A stretch of 64,000 bases of DNA, from positions 2,480,001 to 2,544,000 of the forward strand of contig NZ_CP012850.1 in NCBI RefSeq assembly GCF_000802205.1, given 5' to 3'. Shown here one piece after another: positions 48,232 to 56,773 of the stretch. The position numbers were made by a program, and so were the translations under genes. The notes beneath the pieces are model-generated. The model saw only the letters and a list, made by a program, of their open reading frames with translations, had not been told where the DNA came from and ran no database searches. The stretch is from Candidatus Nitrosocosmicus oleophilus (GTDB lineage: Archaea; Thermoproteota; Nitrososphaeria; Nitrososphaerales; Nitrososphaeraceae). Position 1 is the stretch's first letter. Every line of letters starts with the position of its first letter.

Positions 48232-48885
48232 CTACATATAATTTAGCACTTCAATAAGATCTGGATTGTGAATTATGTTTTTGCTTTGTCTAATGATGTC
48301 TTGATCTTTTGGCATAAATGCAATACCCAGACCCGCTTGCTTTATCATGCAAATATCTCCTCTCGTATCCCCTATGGCAATTGTGTCTTTAATATGAACA
48401 CCATACTTTTTCGCATAATGAGTCAAGTGAAATCTTTTACAAATGGAAATGTTACAGAGACATCCAATTTTCTCCCATCCTAGCGGCATTTCGATTTCAC
48501 CAGTGACCGATCCGTCTTTAATAATTAGCTCATTGGCTGAACAAAAGTCTAAATCAAGTTTTTTTGCAACCACTTGAGCTGCTATGCTGTAGCTATCGGT
48601 TATAATACCAGTTTTGTACCCATTTTTCCTAAACCATGACACAATTTTATCTGCATTATGCATTATTGGGATAGAATCAATAGAATCGACTATCTCCTTC
48701 TCTTTGATACCCTTAAGAACGGAAGCTATTAATCGGGTTTTCTGATATCCAAGAAGAGATGGGTCAGATTGAATCAAACTTACTTTATCGGTTAAGTTGA
48801 ACTTTCTAGAAATCACTTCTATTAATCTTCCCTGGATCAAAGTGCCATCCATGTCGAATGCTACAAGTTTTGTTTTCACAGTCAT
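48232..48885 (-). CDS. HAD phosphatase (SerB-like), possible mannosyl-3-phosphoglycerate phosphatase
   Basis: 217 residues from ATG 48885 (MTVKTKLVAFDMDG); the longer frame overlaps the divergent mpgS gene. HAD motifs: DMDGTL (nucleophile Asp), TGIITDSYS (motif II), and GDTRGDICMIKQAGLGIAF (motif IV), with a helical cap resembling SerB. Usual mannosyl-3-phosphoglycerate phosphatases are HAD type IIB and about 270 residues; this is a different subtype. But its place next to mpgS, head to head, makes it the best candidate for that missing step. Phosphoserine phosphatase is the alternative. Confidence 0.75.
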   Translation of the reverse strand: MTVKTKLVAFDMDGTLIQGRLIEVISRKFNLTDKVSLIQSDPSLLGYQKTRLIASVLKGIKEKEIVDSIDSIPIMHNADKIVSWFRKNGYKTGIITDSYSIAAQVVAKKLDLDFCSANELIIKDGSVTGEIEMPLGWEKIGCLCNISICKRFHLTHYAKKYGVHIKDTIAIGDTRGDICMIKQAGLGIAFMPKDQDIIRQSKNIIHNPDLIEVLNYM

Positions 48886-48913
48886 AGTCGATATTAAATA
48901 ATATATCGGGATG

Positions 48914-48967
48914 GGTATTATTATGTGCTCACCCATAAGTTTTGTGGAATAGGTATTATTATGAGCT
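48914..48967. promoter_or_regulatory. Direct repeat in the HAD/mpgS divergent promoter
   Basis: GGTATTATTATGTGCT (48914-48929) recurs as GGTATTATTATGAGCT (48952-48967), one mismatch in 16 nt and a 38-nt period, in the 97-nt spacer between the two divergent genes. A likely site for a regulator shared by both; the regulator is unknown. Confidence 0.4.
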
Positions 48968-48982
48968 AAATTATAATGAGGT

Positions 48983-50185
48983 ATGAAACTTGATTTCCCC
49001 CCTAGATTTTCGGAGAGGATAGGAGCCATTAGTCTCCATGCCGTCCAGAAGATTTATGAATTGGATTCAGGAAAGTCTCCCGAGTTTCACGGTGGACATA
49101 GGACGATCCGAGCGTTTGATCATGATGAGCTTTCAAGCATCTTTAGGGATCTCGCAATTGTCATACCTATAAAAAATGAAAGATTAAGGTTAATAGAAGG
49201 GGTTTTAAGTGGAATTCCTAACGAGTGTATGGTTGTTATTGTTTCCAATAGCCAGATTTCCCCTGTAAATCGATTCTCAATGGAAGTTGAAATGATCAAG
49301 CAATACTCCCAATTTGCAGATAAGAAAATTATAATCATTCATCAAGGCGACCCGGATCTTGCAAAGATATTTGAAGAAGTAAAATATACATCGATTTTAG
49401 ACTCAAAAAAACAGATCCGCGATGGAAAAGCTGAAGGCATGATAATAGGCATTCTAATGGCTAAAATGCATAATAAAAAGTATATTGGGTTCATAGATAG
49501 TGATAATTATTTCCCAGGAGCAGTAAACGAATACTGTAAGATATATGCAGTCGGATTTGGCATGGCATCTACACCTTACAGCAATATCAGGATTTCCTGG
49601 CTTTATAAACCAAAAATAAGGAATAACATCTTGAAATTCCCTAAATGGGGGCGAACATCAGAGGTAACTAACAAGTATTTGAACGCATTGCTTTCATACA
49701 TTACCGGATTTGAAACAGATATTATAAAGACCGGGAATTCTGGGGAGCATGCCCTTTCGATGTCACTAGCAGAAAATTTGAATTACTCAAGTGGGTACTC
49801 TATCGAACCATATGAATTTATTAATATTTTAGAAAAGTTCGGTGGATTGCTCCCTACAGATTCACCAGATATCGTTGAAAAAGGAGTAGAGATATTTCAG
49901 ATCGAAACTAGGAATCCTCATTTTCATGAAGAGAAAGGAAAGGATCACCTGACAGAAATGCTTCAAGCATCGCTACTAGCAATTAGCAATAGTAAAGTTT
50001 GCAACATGGAACTCGCAAAAGAAATAAAAGAACACTTACTCAGATTAGAAACTTTATATAAAAAAGATAAGAGCGGAAAAATAGAATCGAAAAAGTATTT
50101 CATCATGGATCCAATAAAAACAATTCCTATTGATAAATTTGGTGAATTGGTAAAAAAGAATGTAAAAACGTTCCACAAGATTTAG
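48983..50185 (+). CDS. mpgS: Mannosyl-3-phosphoglycerate synthase
   Basis: 400 residues, GT55 family. LDFPPRFSERIGAISLHAVQKIYELD opens the protein; a GT-A fold carries VIPIKNERLRLIEGVLSGIP, QIRDGKAEGMIIG and the divalent-metal motif in GFIDSDNYFPGAV. YKPKIRNNILKFPKWGRTSEVTNK and the ISNSxxC region are family marks. It joins GDP-mannose and 3-phosphoglycerate to make mannosyl-3-phosphoglycerate, precursor of the osmolyte mannosylglycerate. GAGGT touches the ATG. Paired head to head with the HAD phosphatase. Confidence 0.92.
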   Translation: MKLDFPPRFSERIGAISLHAVQKIYELDSGKSPEFHGGHRTIRAFDHDELSSIFRDLAIVIPIKNERLRLIEGVLSGIPNECMVVIVSNSQISPVNRFSMEVEMIKQYSQFADKKIIIIHQGDPDLAKIFEEVKYTSILDSKKQIRDGKAEGMIIGILMAKMHNKKYIGFIDSDNYFPGAVNEYCKIYAVGFGMASTPYSNIRISWLYKPKIRNNILKFPKWGRTSEVTNKYLNALLSYITGFETDIIKTGNSGEHALSMSLAENLNYSSGYSIEPYEFINILEKFGGLLPTDSPDIVEKGVEIFQIETRNPHFHEEKGKDHLTEMLQASLLAISNSKVCNMELAKEIKEHLLRLETLYKKDKSGKIESKKYFIMDPIKTIPIDKFGELVKKNVKTFHKI

Positions 50186-50734
50186 GAGTGAATTTTAGAT
50201 CACATATTGCTGCCTCGTTCATATCAAGAAAGCCAAATGATTCGATGGTAAAATTTCTTAATTTAATATTTTTGTTAAAAAAGACTAAAAGCTAGTTAGT
50301 GTGACTATCGAATCTAGTGTAACATATGCTAACCATTGCGTAATTTAATGGGTACATTGATCATGTATTTACATTGAGAAAAGACTAGTAGACTCTTCAT
50401 TTTAAAAAAAATTGTTCCCTCAAGGATTGCTTTCTGCATGTACTGGCATCGCCTCCTGGAATATGAGCAAAATTAAGATAAAATATCTGTATGAGTTATT
50501 GATAACTCATGAGTTATAGTTTGATTTTTTGACTAGTTAGAAATTCTGATTGGTTCATTTTTATTAAGAATAATGGGGTTACACAACGTTACACTTAGGT
50601 TCAAAATGATTTTAGTTAAAGCTATATATCTCTAACTCTGACCAATGACTTTTTCTTTACTTCATTTACTTTGAAATTAATTATCTCCATAACGATACAT
50701 GGAGATCTGGATACGAGGTTAAGGTAAGATTATT
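50186..50734. other. Intergenic stretch with a palindrome
   Basis: 549 nt; contains the palindrome 50491-50517 listed separately. No ORF supported. Confidence 0.4.
50491..50517. promoter_or_regulatory. Palindrome with a third half-site
   Basis: ATGAGTTAT-TG-ATAACTCAT at 50491-50510 is a perfect 9+9 inverted repeat, and a third ATGAGTTAT copy overlaps its end at 50509-50517. Such clustered half-sites suit a dimeric regulator. It sits about 220 nt upstream of the 50735 gene; a role in termination of mpgS is less likely given the distance. Confidence 0.4.
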
Positions 50735-51382
50735 TTGGTATTCTGGTTATCACCTTTAGGAGTAGGGAAGAGTCTGAGAAATTTACAATTTATCATTGTG
50801 CCTGGAATAGTAATAGGCATAATTGGTGGTATTCTGCTTTTTTTTGCAGCATATAATTATTACCCTCAAAAGAATGTGAATATCAATTTAAACGGCAAAT
50901 GCTATGAGTTTTTAGATGAAGCCTACCAAAAATACCAATATTTAGTATCCCTAAGAGAAAAGGAATTATTAAAGTTGCAGATAGACTCCCTAGGGGAGTC
51001 AAATACATTTGTCCCTATTACATTTAGTGGGTCTAGTGATGAAGTAGATAACATAATAGAAAAATTTGACGTCAACGTCACAGAAATACAGACAATAGGC
51101 GACCAGAAAACACAAGTCGATAAGAAGATAGTAAGAGGTGTTGCCAGCAGTACAATTCTTGAACAAATATTGAATAACATTTCTGATAGTGGTGCTGATA
51201 ACACTACGAATCCGATTCCTAAGATTGGCATCTTACCTAATAGTGGCATTTCAGCGTCAGAGAGTGCAAAAATTAGTGATAATATTGATCAATTCATGAT
51301 CAGCGGGCTAAAGAAAATCATAGGTGAAAAAAACGGAGTAAAGGCAACAGAATGCAGGAGCACAATCATATATAATGATTGA
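50735..51382 (+). CDS. Membrane-anchored hypothetical protein
   Basis: 215 residues from TTG 50735. One transmembrane helix (about 18-41, FIIVPGIVIGIIGGILLFFAA), then an extracellular part with two Cys near 59 and 207. Around 60-75 is a Tyr-rich helix, and the remaining segment is Ser/Asp/Asn-rich. No family recognised. Unit of one gene between two long spacers. Confidence 0.55.
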   Translation: MVFWLSPLGVGKSLRNLQFIIVPGIVIGIIGGILLFFAAYNYYPQKNVNINLNGKCYEFLDEAYQKYQYLVSLREKELLKLQIDSLGESNTFVPITFSGSSDEVDNIIEKFDVNVTEIQTIGDQKTQVDKKIVRGVASSTILEQILNNISDSGADNTTNPIPKIGILPNSGISASESAKISDNIDQFMISGLKKIIGEKNGVKATECRSTIIYND

Positions 51383-51658
51383 TGAACTCCAAAATGTAAA
51401 TGGTTACGTTTATTACTTTAGTCATAAGAAAAGTCAAACTCAGTCCAATTCGGTAGGGCAGATGTGAATACTGGATCTGTCACCTTCATGGAAATCCAGA
51501 TGCTGAACTCTTAATTTTTTTATCTAATGTGAAAATGTTGTCTGCTTAAAAGCCCAATAGTCAGATTCTACAAGAGATCTATTTGACCACTTTATTTATT
51601 CATAAAAAATTTGATGCAACAAATCTTGAATTCATTCAAAGATGGAGAAAAAGAGGTT

Positions 51659-52672
51659 TTATGAATCATTTCTAGTTACTAAAACTACATACCAGTTAGA
51701 ATCTTTGACATTAATAGACTTCCAAAACATCCACACCTGATCTTTTACATTAAATTTGTCATAAGTAGTTCCAGTTTCATTTCCTGTGTCTTTTACTAGA
51801 TCAAAATAATCAAAAGTCTCAAGCATTTTTTGCTTGGTCAAATTACCAGATGAGCTCAAAGATGAATCATTTTCATGACTACTAGAATAAGCTGGTCCAA
51901 TTTTTAATTTCTTGTTATCTAAAAACTCTGTACCGTTATGATCGATCAAAATAAATTGATCTTGATTAATTAGAGATAGACTCTTGAACAAGTCTTCTAA
52001 GGATTTTAAATTTATTATTCCCACCCAGTACCCACTTAGAGAGCTTGAACCAACTTGACTTTCCAAATCACCAGTAGGAGAGTAGACTGGGACAGCTATA
52101 GCTATTGCAGGGGCATTTATAGAAGCAGACATGAAAATCGAACTAATATAGGTTTGATTATTTTTAACAACTCCTTTATACCATTCTCTATCTGCAAAAT
52201 TAATTCTTGGAAGTTGTTCTTGATCCATATATGGTTCTCCCAAATAGATATCTCCATTTGGTAATACAAAGAAAATACTTGCAATATCAGTATTTCGTTG
52301 GAGGATATCTTTTGCTAGATTTCTTTTGTCCAAATCTAAGGTAGAATGGATGCCGTTATAATTACTGCTAACATTCTTTAGAAATTGTACCTCCTTAAGG
52401 GTTTCGTCTCTGCTTGATATTTCAAGGTCATCTACTGCTCTAGATATTTTGCTGTCTAACAAGTTTGCAAAGAGGTTAAGTATGGTAAACTTATCAGTAC
52501 TGTTTAATGGTAGTTTATTAAGATAATCTGATGTTTGGCTTCTGTTATCAAAATCCAGGGCGGTACTATCTTTGGTCATTATGGGGTAAAGGCACAAGGC
52601 AACTGCAGACATCGTAATGATAAGAATTAGTTTTCGAATAGTTAGAGTTTGAAGAAGAATTTGTTTGGTCAT
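51659..52672 (-). CDS. Extracellular dCache-domain protein without signalling domain
   Basis: 337 residues. N-terminal anchor helix (about 13-32), then an extracellular double-Cache sensor: ILQRNTDIASIFFVLPNGDIYLG, INFADREWYKGVVKN, TYISSIFMSASINAPAIAIAVPVYSPTGD, GIINLKSLEDLF and DQFILIDHNGTEF. These are the ligand-pocket marks of dCache_1 domains (amino acids, amines, organic acids). The second membrane helix and the kinase or methyl-accepting part are absent, so it must act as a binding or co-receptor protein, or pass a signal through a partner. Confidence 0.75.
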   Translation of the reverse strand: MTKQILLQTLTIRKLILIITMSAVALCLYPIMTKDSTALDFDNRSQTSDYLNKLPLNSTDKFTILNLFANLLDSKISRAVDDLEISSRDETLKEVQFLKNVSSNYNGIHSTLDLDKRNLAKDILQRNTDIASIFFVLPNGDIYLGEPYMDQEQLPRINFADREWYKGVVKNNQTYISSIFMSASINAPAIAIAVPVYSPTGDLESQVGSSSLSGYWVGIINLKSLEDLFKSLSLINQDQFILIDHNGTEFLDNKKLKIGPAYSSSHENDSSLSSSGNLTKQKMLETFDYFDLVKDTGNETGTTYDKFNVKDQVWMFWKSINVKDSNWYVVLVTRNDS

Positions 52673-52946
52673 ATCATGTAATCACTGAGGACACTTGCAA
52701 AGTTGATAATATTTGTCTTGTGTTTAAACTTAAGTAACTTATATCTATGTGACTAAGTTCTTATGATCTTTCATCAAAGTGTGACTGAGACCTTTTCGGA
52801 TGATTCCTGGGTTTGTCAAATAATTCTAACTAAACACTGACATAATAAAACTAAATCTGTAGTTTTTTCTTTTTTCTTCAGGGTTAGTTACAAATGAAAC
52901 GAGAATTTTAGTAAAGATGGAAACGGATTTTAACCAAGAAAAAAAA

Positions 52947-54032
52947 TTATTGTGGATTTGACTCTAAATAGGTAGTTGACTCGTCTAACACCTTGTTGAT
53001 ATCAGCGATATTTTGCTTGATCTCATCTATAGATGCATTTCCATCGATCTGTTCACGGAGTTTTTCCCTCAGTAGAGCCTCACCTTTATCAGATAGGGCT
53101 TTACCAATTGGAGCTTCAATGTACTCAAAGTTGTCCAAGTAAGCAGCTGTGGCTAATTCTTTGGCTTTAATTTTATCGTTTGATTCGTATGCAGAGACAA
53201 CATCATTTAGTAATCCTCTAATTTTGGCAATATAGTCTTGGGATGTTGGATTGGTACTGGCATCTGAGGCAGTGGAGGAACCATTTGTGCTCAAACCATT
53301 GGTTATCTTCTGAATTATTTGTTCAACAACAGCCTGGTCTCTTAGATTCTGGAAGGAGTCTGTCAGATTTGCAAAATTCGACAACAATGTCGTAATTACA
53401 CTGGTATCATTTGAAATGTTTTTGGTATTATTGAACATTGTATTTGCTCTATCTAAGAATGCAGAGCCATCCTGATACTCCAAGTCCAATGTAATATTAC
53501 CCCCTGCAACTCCCTCTTTGTACTCAGAAGCGGCAGTTTTTAGTAGATCTTTTATGACACTAATATTGTGTTCAGCAGTATTTAGGACAGCTGATGGTAT
53601 GACTGTTGTTATTACATTATTGGACAAATCTATCGAGGACTTTCCTTTGTCTTCAAATTCTTCTAATGTAGTATTATTATTAGCGGCTAAGCCGGCCAAT
53701 TGATTCAAATCATTGAAATAGGTATCATTTAGATTACTATCGGCTGTAGATAATGGGATAGTGACGAGTGAAAGTACTTCGTCGATTGGATGAAGTGTGT
53801 GACCTAAGGTTAATTCAGTATTATTGTGGAATTTATTGTACTCAGCCTTTTCAATGTGGCCTATGATCTGTTCAATATTTGAATGAAACCCGGTATAATC
53901 TGTCTGGTTTTGTTGTTCAGTACCATTGTTCTGACCCATTACCTGATTTGGTAAGGCAAAACCAAATATCGCGAGTGTAACTACTGCAGTCATTAATCCA
54001 GTGATCAAATTATTGCTTTTATGTATATGCAC
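52947..54032 (-). CDS. Secreted FTR1 N-terminal-domain-like protein
   Basis: 361 residues with a signal peptide (about 10-33). Mostly helical and Asn/Ser/Thr-rich. The C-terminal region VVSAYESNDKIKAKELATAAYLDNFEYIEAPIGKAL matches the helical extracytoplasmic domain that precedes FTR1-type iron permeases (the AYLDxFExxEAPL pattern). The N-terminal FHSNIEQIIGHIEKAEYNKFHNN has spaced His and Glu that could bind a metal. A permease is not encoded nearby. May be an extracellular metal-binding or stalk protein. Confidence 0.6.
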   Translation of the reverse strand: MHIHKSNNLITGLMTAVVTLAIFGFALPNQVMGQNNGTEQQNQTDYTGFHSNIEQIIGHIEKAEYNKFHNNTELTLGHTLHPIDEVLSLVTIPLSTADSNLNDTYFNDLNQLAGLAANNNTTLEEFEDKGKSSIDLSNNVITTVIPSAVLNTAEHNISVIKDLLKTAASEYKEGVAGGNITLDLEYQDGSAFLDRANTMFNNTKNISNDTSVITTLLSNFANLTDSFQNLRDQAVVEQIIQKITNGLSTNGSSTASDASTNPTSQDYIAKIRGLLNDVVSAYESNDKIKAKELATAAYLDNFEYIEAPIGKALSDKGEALLREKLREQIDGNASIDEIKQNIADINKVLDESTTYLESNPQ

Positions 54033-54421
54033 AATGAGAACCTTCCTTATAATATATTTATATTATTATTCAATTCTCCGGACTGAGAATGAAGAGGTGG
54101 GTTTGTTTCTTCTTTGATTATTGTATAGATATCACCCCATAAACAATGCTTAGTATTTAGATTAATTTTTCGGTTACCTACGGAATTGGAGAATATTTTC
54201 ACCCCGAATTAGCTTGAATCAGACCTGAACGGCAAACCCGCCAGGTTAACTAACCTGCATCTTTAACGACCAAACTCTTTCTCTGTTTTTCTTGACTTTA
54301 TTGTGTCAAGCCATTTTGTCGCAAAGCACGTCCGATATAGATAAAAGTTCAAATTACACACAAACAACAATTTAAAATTTCTTATAAGCAAATATCAAAC
54401 CTTTTTAGAATTATAATTCTA
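54033..54421. other. Divergent intergenic stretch with palindrome
   Basis: 389 nt between divergent genes; holds the palindrome at 54242-54257 and AT-rich promoter-like DNA before both starts. Confidence 0.4.
54242..54257. promoter_or_regulatory. Perfect palindrome in divergent promoter
   Basis: CAGGTTA-AC-TAACCTG, a 7+7 inverted repeat with a 2-nt spacer, near the middle of the spacer between the FTR1-N-like gene and the patatin-like gene. Could be an operator for either or both. Confidence 0.4.
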
Positions 54422-55654
54422 TTGTACTTAGATTTGTCCGGAGAAAAAATAGCAAATATTGAGAACGTGCTGGTACTTCAAGGTGGTGGGTCACTTGGTG
54501 CTTTTGGGTGTGGAGTGTACAAGGCATTGGTAAAACATCATCTGGATTTGGATTTAATTGCTGGGACTTCAATTGGTGGGATTAATGCTGCCATTATCGT
54601 AGGCAGCCGAAATAAAGATAGGCCTGATGAATTATTAGAGGAGTTCTGGCTCGAGCTTTCTGAAAATTTTGTTAATAATGATAAATTTTTCGATTTTTCT
54701 AGACCAAACCTAATGAAACAATTCTATGAAAATTTTGTCTATCCACTTCATAATAATGATATGATCGCAAATTATGTAGAAATGAAGAAGGGTCAACAGA
54801 TCAAAATCAAACAGCTAGAATCATTCTTCAGCTCTGCCGCATTTGGAAATGAAAAGTTTTTCAAACCTAGGTGGTTTTCTGAATATGCGGCTTCTGATCC
54901 CGAATACTTTACACCAATGAAATGGACTTACCTTTATGACCATAAACCTTTGATTAAGACATTGGATAGATACATTGATTATGACAAGTTAAGACCGGGT
55001 GTAAATAGTAACCCACGTCTTATTTTGACCGCGGTGAATGTGCTGGATTCTAAAGCTTTAATATTTGATAGTTTCAAGCAGCAAATAGAGTCAAAGCACA
55101 TATTAGCTACCTCTGCTTACCCACTTTACAATTTTCCATGGATAGAAGTTGAAAAAGGTGTTTTTGCCTGGGATGGTGGCCTTTTAAGTAACACTCCACT
55201 TAGAGAAGTGTTAGACGCATCGCCAGTCATTGATAAGAATATATTTCTAGTAGAAAATTATCCGAAGGCGGTTGACGCGTTGCCCGGTAATATAGCTGAA
55301 GTGCATCATAGGGCCAGAGACATTATTTTTTCAGACAAAACTGAGCACAATATCAAAATGTCCAGGGTAATTACACGTTATTTAGACTTTATTGAAGAAC
55401 TTTATCAAATTTTTGAGAATAATGCTGACAAATTACAATTAGACAAGAATACCTTAAGTAAAATTCGTCGAAAATATAAGAAATATCATGAGGATCATGG
55501 AGCAGAGATAAAAGAAATATACTATATTTCACGCGATGAAATGTACCCTCATATCTTTGAAAATGCAGATTTCTCTCCGGATACTATCAAGGAATTAATA
55601 AAATCGGGAGAGGACAAAGCCAATAAGGTCATACAGGCTCATAAGCATGAGTAA
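54422..55654 (+). CDS. Patatin-like phospholipase
   Basis: 410 residues from TTG 54422. Oxyanion hole GGGSLGAFGCG near 21-31, nucleophile elbow GTSIGG at 48-53 (Ser50), and catalytic Asp in WDGGLLSNTPL near 255-265. C-terminal part has a helical segment of the DUF3734 type. Cytosolic lipid acyl hydrolase; archaeal membranes lack ester lipids, so the natural substrate may be an acyl-CoA, stored lipid or a foreign lipid. Palindrome at 54242 lies upstream. Confidence 0.85.
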   Translation: MYLDLSGEKIANIENVLVLQGGGSLGAFGCGVYKALVKHHLDLDLIAGTSIGGINAAIIVGSRNKDRPDELLEEFWLELSENFVNNDKFFDFSRPNLMKQFYENFVYPLHNNDMIANYVEMKKGQQIKIKQLESFFSSAAFGNEKFFKPRWFSEYAASDPEYFTPMKWTYLYDHKPLIKTLDRYIDYDKLRPGVNSNPRLILTAVNVLDSKALIFDSFKQQIESKHILATSAYPLYNFPWIEVEKGVFAWDGGLLSNTPLREVLDASPVIDKNIFLVENYPKAVDALPGNIAEVHHRARDIIFSDKTEHNIKMSRVITRYLDFIEELYQIFENNADKLQLDKNTLSKIRRKYKKYHEDHGAEIKEIYYISRDEMYPHIFENADFSPDTIKELIKSGEDKANKVIQAHKHE

Positions 55655-56056
55655 TTGCTTTGAGTTCAACATGGTTTGAAGAGGTTAATGTTTCACTCAA
55701 AAAAAGCAGTATGATGATTATATGACCACATTCGTCTGGCGATATGTAACATGTCATCCCAAGACAATATCTTTGTATTTGAACTTCCACCTGGTCGCTC
55801 TAAATAGAATCCAATCACCAAACTTTGAGAACAAATAAGTTGTTCTAGTTGGTATCTAGAACCAATTACTAACCCGAAATATTAGTATAAGATTTAAGTT
55901 GTTATTAGACATACCAAGGCGAATCCAATTCACCATTGGGGTTGTCCATAAATTCTCTGTATTTTTTCGATCTATCTAGTCTATAGTGGAAATAGCATTC
56001 TTACAAATAGCTTCGCTATTTTACTAAGATCTAATACATGTGTCAACAATATATAA
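55655..56056. other. Intergenic stretch
   Basis: 402 nt; one short inverted repeat GTTCTAG (55842-55848) with CTAGAAC (55856-55862). No ORF supported. Confidence 0.4.
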
Positions 56057-56338
56057 TTATGAGATTGATTTATCAAAGCATTTGACCGCTTCCTTGAATT
56101 CGTTCAGCTGATATAAGGAATTTCCTTTCATATACCAAGTATTGAAGCCCTTCGATGAAGATAGTTCCAGAGACCTATCAAAGCATTTGACCGCTTCCTC
56201 ATACAGCTTCCTCCTATACAATAATAATCCTTCTAAATACCAATGATCTACTAAACCTAAACTTCCCGACATAACCAATAATATATTTAAGATAGTTTCT
56301 AATAAAGCTTTTGTTGTTATTTGATTAATATTTGCCAT
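56057..56338 (-). CDS. Small TPR protein
   Basis: 93 residues. After a hydrophobic helix (about 8-28) come two tetratricopeptide repeats (DHWYLEGLLLYRRKLYEEAVKCFDRSLEL and the following NTWYMKGNSLYQLNEFKEAVKCFDKSI), 35 residues apart. The two copies share a 24-nt identical DNA block. Probably a protein-protein interaction adaptor. The reading frame ends right after the second repeat, so it could be the shortened remainder of a longer TPR protein. Confidence 0.7.
   Translation of the reverse strand: MANINQITTKALLETILNILLVMSGSLGLVDHWYLEGLLLYRRKLYEEAVKCFDRSLELSSSKGFNTWYMKGNSLYQLNEFKEAVKCFDKSIS
56071..56199. repeat. 24-nt direct repeat within TPR gene
   Basis: TATCAAAGCATTTGACCGCT plus TCCT occurs at 56071-56094 and 56176-56199, 105 nt apart, encoding the AVKCFD part of both TPR units; recent repeat duplication or gene conversion. 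Confidence 0.85.
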
Positions 56339-56773
56339 TCTTGCATGGAGATGGCAAAAACTTGTTATTTTTACTTATAATACCTTTAGGATGAATTAAT
56401 AATTGTCAATGTTTGATAAAACTAATATCAAGAGAATGACAACATGATAGGATTAATACAATTGCTGCGCTAAATGAGTTTCAAAATTTGTTTGTAATGC
56501 TATATAATATAATAAGTGATGGTATTCTTTTAGATTTTTGTCACTCATGACAATAGCACCCAATTAGCTTGCATTGAACCATACAAACAAAATATATATA
56601 CTAAAGTTACTGAGACGGTAACTCACTAATACGCTGTGTATTTTTTGTCTATCGATTTTTCAAAAAAATTCATTTTGGTACAGTCACTAATTCTTTAGAA
56701 ACTCCAGAATACTGTAACAAAGTCAATGGTCTTGAAATTTATGAATGAATTAAGAAGAGTCATTGTCTTTTTA
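56339..56773. other. Intergenic stretch, nothing recognised
   Basis: 435 nt between same-strand genes; no ORF or strong structure. Confidence 0.4.
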
